From: Spirosoma sp.
GTDB lineage: Bacteria; Bacteroidota; Bacteroidia; Cytophagales; Spirosomataceae
DNA length: 7,975 nucleotides
Direction of reading: 5' to 3'
Assembly: GCA_028288385.1 (NCBI GenBank)
Contig: JAQBNX010000777.1
Coordinates: 1 to 7,975, forward strand
Shown piece by piece: positions 5,263 through 7,975 of the stretch. Below the pieces are notes generated by a model. The model was not told where the DNA came from. It saw only the letters and a program-made list of their open reading frames with translations, and made no database searches. Within the stretch, counting starts at the first letter, position 1. The number at the start of each line of letters is the position of its first letter. Position numbers and translations under genes: made by a program.

Positions 5263-5293
5263 ACAAGCGGCTATACCGGACGGGGTGGCCATG

Positions 5294-5342
5294 GACTCCG
5301 CTATTTAGCCTTTGGGTCAGTACCTTTAGCACTAACCACTAT
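5294..5342 (+). promoter_or_regulatory. Leader repeat, second half, and promoter-like element of receiver E
   Basis: GACTCCGCTATTTAGCC (5294-5310), TACCTTTA (5321-5328) and CTAACCACTAT (5332-5342) match the leader of receiver D at 3293-3349 in the same order. TACCTTTA fits TAnnTTTG at seven of eight positions and starts 36 bases before the ATG, exactly as in D. It now drives only a truncated gene. Confidence 0.5.
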
Positions 5343-5356
5343 AAAAAAGACAGCTT

Positions 5357-5461
5357 ATGAATAATGATGGACCGGTCAGGGTCATCCTCAATGACCCTGA
5401 TGATCAGTATCTGCTATCGGACGTATTTAAAAAATTACGCTATACTAATGAGGTGCTTTAT
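5357..5461 (+). pseudogene. Truncated receiver (receiver E), N-terminal 35 codons
   Basis: From the ATG at 5357, 35 codons match the start of receiver D: GPVRVILNDPDDQYLL against GPVLVIEDNHDDQFLL, and FKKLRYTNEVLY against FKKLGYTNQVLY. The match ends exactly where an inverted-repeat element begins at 5462, and the frame stops at 5474-5476. Strands beta-3 to beta-5, with the phosphosite, Thr and Lys, are gone. The acidic pair E11-D12 is already L11-N12, so the copy may have lost its metal pocket before or after truncation. It is non-functional as a receiver. Confidence 0.85.
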
Positions 5462-5531
5462 GTCTTAGTCCTCTGAATAGTTAGACAAACTTGTCAAAAC
5501 AGGTTAGTCCTATTCATTCAGGGGCTAAGAC
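5462..5531. mobile_element. Short inverted-repeat element interrupting receiver E
   Basis: GTCTTAGTCCTCTGAATAG (5462-5480) faces TATTCATTCAGGGGCTAAGA and C (5511-5531), inverted copies with a few differences and a small gap, bounding 70 bp. The left end coincides with the last base of homology in receiver E. There is no transposase, so it looks like a miniature element or paired insertion-sequence ends left after deletion. A third copy of the end lies at 5734-5753. Confidence 0.55.
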
Positions 5532-5753
5532 AGTCATACATTGTGTTGTACAGGGTTTTCGATCACCTTAAATGAAGAAAAACAGCGTGGTAAAGGGAAC
5601 ATCATGCTAAAGAAAAGGCTCAACTCAACCTAAAATTGTGAACGACTAAACTGAACGGTTTTATTGAACACAAAAAGGCCTGTTTTCGATCCCCTCCCTC
5701 CTATCCGGACACCGTTCAATTAAAACTCCCAATGATTCAGGGGTAAGACAGTT
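5532..5753. other. Non-coding remnant between two similar element ends
   Basis: ATTCAGGGGTAAGACAGTTG (5734-5753) repeats, in the same orientation, the ATTCAGGGGCTAAGACAGT of 5516-5534. The 200 bp between hold no supported gene. TGAACGGT (5653-5660) and ACCGTTCA (5711-5718) form a distant inverted pair that might belong to the end of the minus-strand gene at 5759. The stretch is probably debris of an insertion sequence, with three ends and no transposase left. Confidence 0.4.
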
Positions 5754-5758
5754 GACAA

Positions 5759-6454
5759 TCAGGGCTTGGGCGTGACAACTAAATTCGCAAAATGGGCTTC
5801 CGTGCCCGGGCCAATCCACAGACCAATGGCGCCTTCCTGGCCGGCACCGTGTTTCAGATCGTTGATAATCAAGGTAGGTTGAGCCGCCCCGTGCACATAC
5901 AGCCGGGCTTTGTCGCCCTCCACCTCGATCTTTACCTTCGTCCATTCACCAGTGACCAAATCCACGTAGGCTTCGTATTTTTCCGGGGTTTCTTTCCGGG
6001 ATCGCTGCCAGGGATAGTCGGGGTGGGAGATGTACTGCACGGAGTGATTGCGACGTATCTGGTCCTGGGCCCGGCCATTCGTGGGCCGCAGGTAGATACA
6101 TTCAAATTTGGTATCGTCCCCGGCCACCCGAAAAGCGATACCGACGAATCCTCTGGCCTGCTCCCCGGCGGTGCTCAGGGGCTTACCAGCCAGTTCCAGC
6201 TCAATCGTGCCATTACGAAAAGAGAGATGTTGGATTTTGGCATAAGCCACCTCCGAGCTGGCATCACCCGCATCGACAACCCGCACACTGGGCTTACCCA
6301 GGTAATTGGCTACCGACACCTGCGTGTGAATCGGAATCAATCGGTCGGTACTGGTCAGGGGGAGTCTTTTAGGTTGGGCAAGACTCGCGCTAACGCCAAG
6401 TACGGCTGCCAAAAGCAACAAGAAGAGATTGGTATGCATGCGTTTAGCTAACAT
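5759..6454 (-). CDS. Secreted ConA/LamG-like (DUF1080-type) protein
   Basis: A 231-residue protein with a clear signal peptide: basic MLAKR, hydrophobic LFLLLLAAVLGVSAS at 10-24, and a likely cleavage after A26 (SLA-Q). The rest reads as one beta-sandwich domain: SFRNGTIELELAGK (78-91), ARGFVGIAFRV (100-110), FECIYLRPTNGRA (117-129), EWTKVKIEVEGDKARLYVHG (170-189) and GAIGLWIGPGTEAHFANLVV (208-227). This pattern fits concanavalin A-like lectin/glucanase folds annotated as DUF1080, some members of which act on 3-keto sugars. No catalytic residues can be assigned here, so binding or hydrolysis of a sugar is only plausible. It is probably periplasmic or exported. A start at M6 (6439) is possible. 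The permease remnant ends 65 bp upstream on the same strand. Confidence 0.85.
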   Translation of the reverse strand: MLAKRMHTNLFLLLLAAVLGVSASLAQPKRLPLTSTDRLIPIHTQVSVANYLGKPSVRVVDAGDASSEVAYAKIQHLSFRNGTIELELAGKPLSTAGEQARGFVGIAFRVAGDDTKFECIYLRPTNGRAQDQIRRNHSVQYISHPDYPWQRSRKETPEKYEAYVDLVTGEWTKVKIEVEGDKARLYVHGAAQPTLIINDLKHGAGQEGAIGLWIGPGTEAHFANLVVTPKP

Positions 6455-6455
6455 G

Positions 6456-6495
6456 TTCTTGATCGTTAGGGGTGTTTCTTAATCGTTAGGGGTGT
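6456..6495. repeat. 20-bp tandem duplication
   Basis: TTCTTGATCGTTAGGGGTGT (6456-6475) is followed at once by TTCTTAATCGTTAGGGGTGT (6476-6495), with one difference. It fills most of the 65 bp between the permease remnant and the start of the secreted protein on the minus strand. It is probably a slippage duplication, but it lies where the promoter or translation start signals of the secreted protein would be. Confidence 0.85.
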
Positions 6496-6519
6496 CTTCG
6501 GCCATTCGCCGTTCATACC

Positions 6520-6916
6520 CTATTCACTACGCAAACTTTTCACCGGATTCACCAACGCCGCTTTCACGCTCTGGAAGCTGACGGTCAACAGGGTGATTAC
6601 TAACGCGCCCAGACCGGAAAGAGCAAAAATCACCCCGATAGGTCGGTTCGGTATTGGTATCTCTGAAGCCAGCCGGAGAGGCAATAATACGCGATGGGCG
6701 TCGCAATCAAAAAGGCAATGACCACCAGTATCACAAAGTCTTTGGAGAGTAAGCCCACAGGTTCAGCACACTGGCTCCCAGCACGTTGCGAACCCCAATC
6801 TCTTTCGTACGGGCCTCGGCCATGAACGAAGCCAGTCCGCTGATGTTGACGAACGAATAGACTTTGTTGCGAATCAGATTCCGCCCCGCGCAAATAGGTA
6901 CTGAATACAGATCCAT
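6520..6916 (-). pseudogene. FtsX-type ABC transporter permease, internally deleted
   Basis: This holds the two ends of a MacB/FtsX-type permease of the large Bacteroidota type, normally about 800 residues with two membrane blocks. The N-terminal part reads GRNLIRNKVYSFVNISGLA and passes directly into FMAEARTKEIGVRNVLGAS, which belongs near the C-terminus. Most of the protein is therefore missing. A lost G near 6753-6755 shifts the frame into LLSKDFVILVVIAFLIATPI, and a second shift near 6632-6636 leads to GLGALVITLLTVSFQSVKAA and LVNPVKSLRSE with a stop at 6520. The permeases of this family export lipids, peptides or drugs. This one cannot be functional. Confidence 0.88.
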
Positions 6917-7036
6917 AACGCTTAGAGTAATGCTTTGGCCAGTTATTAATAAAACCCCTATCTTCTTAAATTCGTCGTACTGCCTTTTTGGTTTACATCG
7001 TACACTAAGTTAGATCATGCTTAACTTAATGTTCAG

Positions 7037-7230
7037 TTAAATGTAGCAGGTCCAGGCCATACCAAGGCGGGTAAGCGCAGTGGCCTGTTGAGCCGAATAA
7101 TAGAGGTTGAATTCGGGCAGTAAGGCAAGGGCTGCCCGGGCGCTATCCGTTAAAGGCGGTCTTGCTGCCAATTGATGGGAATGGGAGCTCATAGGGAGCT
7201 ACCACACAACAAGACGAGTAAAAGCTTCAT
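7037..7230 (-). pseudogene. Broken small secreted-protein gene
   Basis: On the minus strand ATG at 7230 begins MKLLLVLLCGSSL, the start of a signal peptide, then meets TGA at 7191-7189. An overlapping frame from ATG at 7192 continues for 51 residues (HSHQLAARPPLTDSARAALA, then LLPEFNLYYSAQQATALTRL) to a stop at 7037. The two make sense as one exported protein split by a frameshift. I do not recognise the family. Alternatively the 51-residue frame is a small gene of its own. It lies between the permease remnant and the BLUF gene, both on the same strand. The flanks 6917-7036 and 7231-7419 show nothing I can name. Confidence 0.45.
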
Positions 7231-7419
7231 GATACAAAGCGGTTGAGCGGTATGCATCGTAAAAAAGTTATTTAATCAGCCGCTAAACGATAGAACGTTC
7301 TCAATATCCGTAGTAAGCCATTTACAAAAACTACACGATGATTATTGTTTTTCAACTTGCTCGACTATCAATGTGTCGGCTTCCGTTCCCTAAAACAGCT
7401 TTATGATAACGAGTGGCTT

Positions 7420-7845
7420 TTAATCGAAAAGGTAACGATTGCCATCGTAGAACTCTTGAAGGATTCGCAAAATAGGGCTCTTTGCTAGCAATAATGACCC
7501 ATTACTAGTCTCTAAATTGACTAACCTTTTCACTTGCTCCAATTCTCGAAGCGTGAGGTTCTCATAGCCCATTGCCCACTCGGGAAACAAGCGCTGGGAG
7601 ATAGGCCGCTTAAGGGCTATAGAAACGTCGGTATGGCGGGTATCCTTTTCAACTCGGTTGAATAAATCTTCCACCGCTTGTTGATCACCCTCGAGTACCT
7701 GAAGAATGTGCCCCCGCACGCAAAGTAGAATACCAGTAATACCCTTTTCGCTATTATTCTTGCGGCTTTGTTCCAGTAGGCTTGTAAAATCTTCCTCTTG
7801 GAGGAGTTTAAGGGAAGAACTTAAGTAAATTAAACAAATATCCAT
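7420..7845 (-). CDS. BLUF-domain blue-light photoreceptor
   Basis: A 141-residue stand-alone BLUF (sensor of blue light using FAD) protein. The residues that matter all line up with AppA at a constant offset of 14: Y7 (Y21), N31 (N45), Q49 (Q63), W90 (W104) and M92 (M106). They occur in CLIYLSSS, KNNSEKGITGILL, HILQVLEG and FPEWAMGY. It should bind FAD and undergo the red-shifting photocycle driven by Tyr-Gln hydrogen-bond switching. About 45 residues follow as a C-terminal helical cap (LRELEQVKRLVNLE to NRYLFD), with no effector domain, so it must signal by protein contact. The dead copy at 744-1145 shares the cap. No promoter is clear upstream to the window edge. Confidence 0.93.
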   Translation of the reverse strand: MDICLIYLSSSLKLLQEEDFTSLLEQSRKNNSEKGITGILLCVRGHILQVLEGDQQAVEDLFNRVEKDTRHTDVSIALKRPISQRLFPEWAMGYENLTLRELEQVKRLVNLETSNGSLLLAKSPILRILQEFYDGNRYLFD

Positions 7846-7975
7846 AGGGGAGAAGGAGATGAGTTAACCAAAAAAGCTATTTCAATGTAAAATTTCTATT
7901 ATAGCTAATTGTTGTTAATCACCTCAATGTAAAGTATACATCGGAGTCGTTAGGCGCAAGTAAGGTTTTCGATTG

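Noticed and set aside
5616..5645. Possible third copy of the 127-bp repeat (CAACTCAACCTAAAATTG)
   Set aside because: Only a short stretch resembles the repeat, and its parts are not in the same order.
5661..6451. Frames overlapping the secreted protein (94 residues on minus, 219 residues on plus)
   Set aside because: The minus frame at 5759-6454 has a signal peptide and family-like motifs; the others have no protein-like pattern.
1..7975. CRISPR array, tRNA, rRNA or full insertion sequence
   Set aside because: No regularly spaced repeats, no cloverleaf or ribosomal sequence recognised, and no transposase frame present.

Overview
The window looks like an accessory, partly decayed stretch of a Bacteroidota chromosome. 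A Cytophagales organism of the Spirosoma type is the best guess, from the style of the receiver proteins, the BLUF protein, the FtsX-type permease remnant, a TAnnTTTG-like promoter motif and the lack of clear Shine-Dalgarno sites. This assignment rests on recognition, not on a search.

Left part (1-1750): a fragment of a response-regulator receiver (minus strand) abuts the frameshifted C-terminal tail of a histidine kinase (plus strand). Then come a terminator, an intact single-domain receiver (called A here, 314-739), a dead BLUF photoreceptor gene (744-1145) and a second receiver on the minus strand (B, 1267-1692).

Middle part (1750-5760): two more receivers on the plus strand (C, 2768-3193; D, 3364-3786) and a fifth truncated one (E, 5357-5461). 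Between them lie a small zinc-ribbon protein, a small charged helical protein, a broken small gene, and much repeated non-coding DNA: a 127-bp dispersed direct repeat, three short inverted-repeat elements that look like transposon-derived miniatures, GC-rich palindromic islands and a terminator with a 32-bp stem. Receivers D and E share a duplicated leader with a promoter-like motif at the same distance from the start codon.

Right part (5759-7975), all on the minus strand: an intact secreted ConA/LamG-like (DUF1080-type) protein, an FtsX-type permease gene reduced by a large internal deletion and two frameshifts, a broken small secreted-protein gene, and an intact BLUF photoreceptor with every key flavin-pocket residue.

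The most interesting observation is the family of stand-alone receivers. Each is about 140 residues with no output domain. At the phosphoacceptor position they carry Asp (A), Glu (B), Asp (C) and Asn (D), and the fifth copy has lost its acidic pocket before being cut off. This looks like a locally duplicated receiver family in which some members no longer depend on phosphorylation. It sits with one live and one dead BLUF gene and a kinase remnant. A functional link between light sensing and these receivers is only a guess from proximity.
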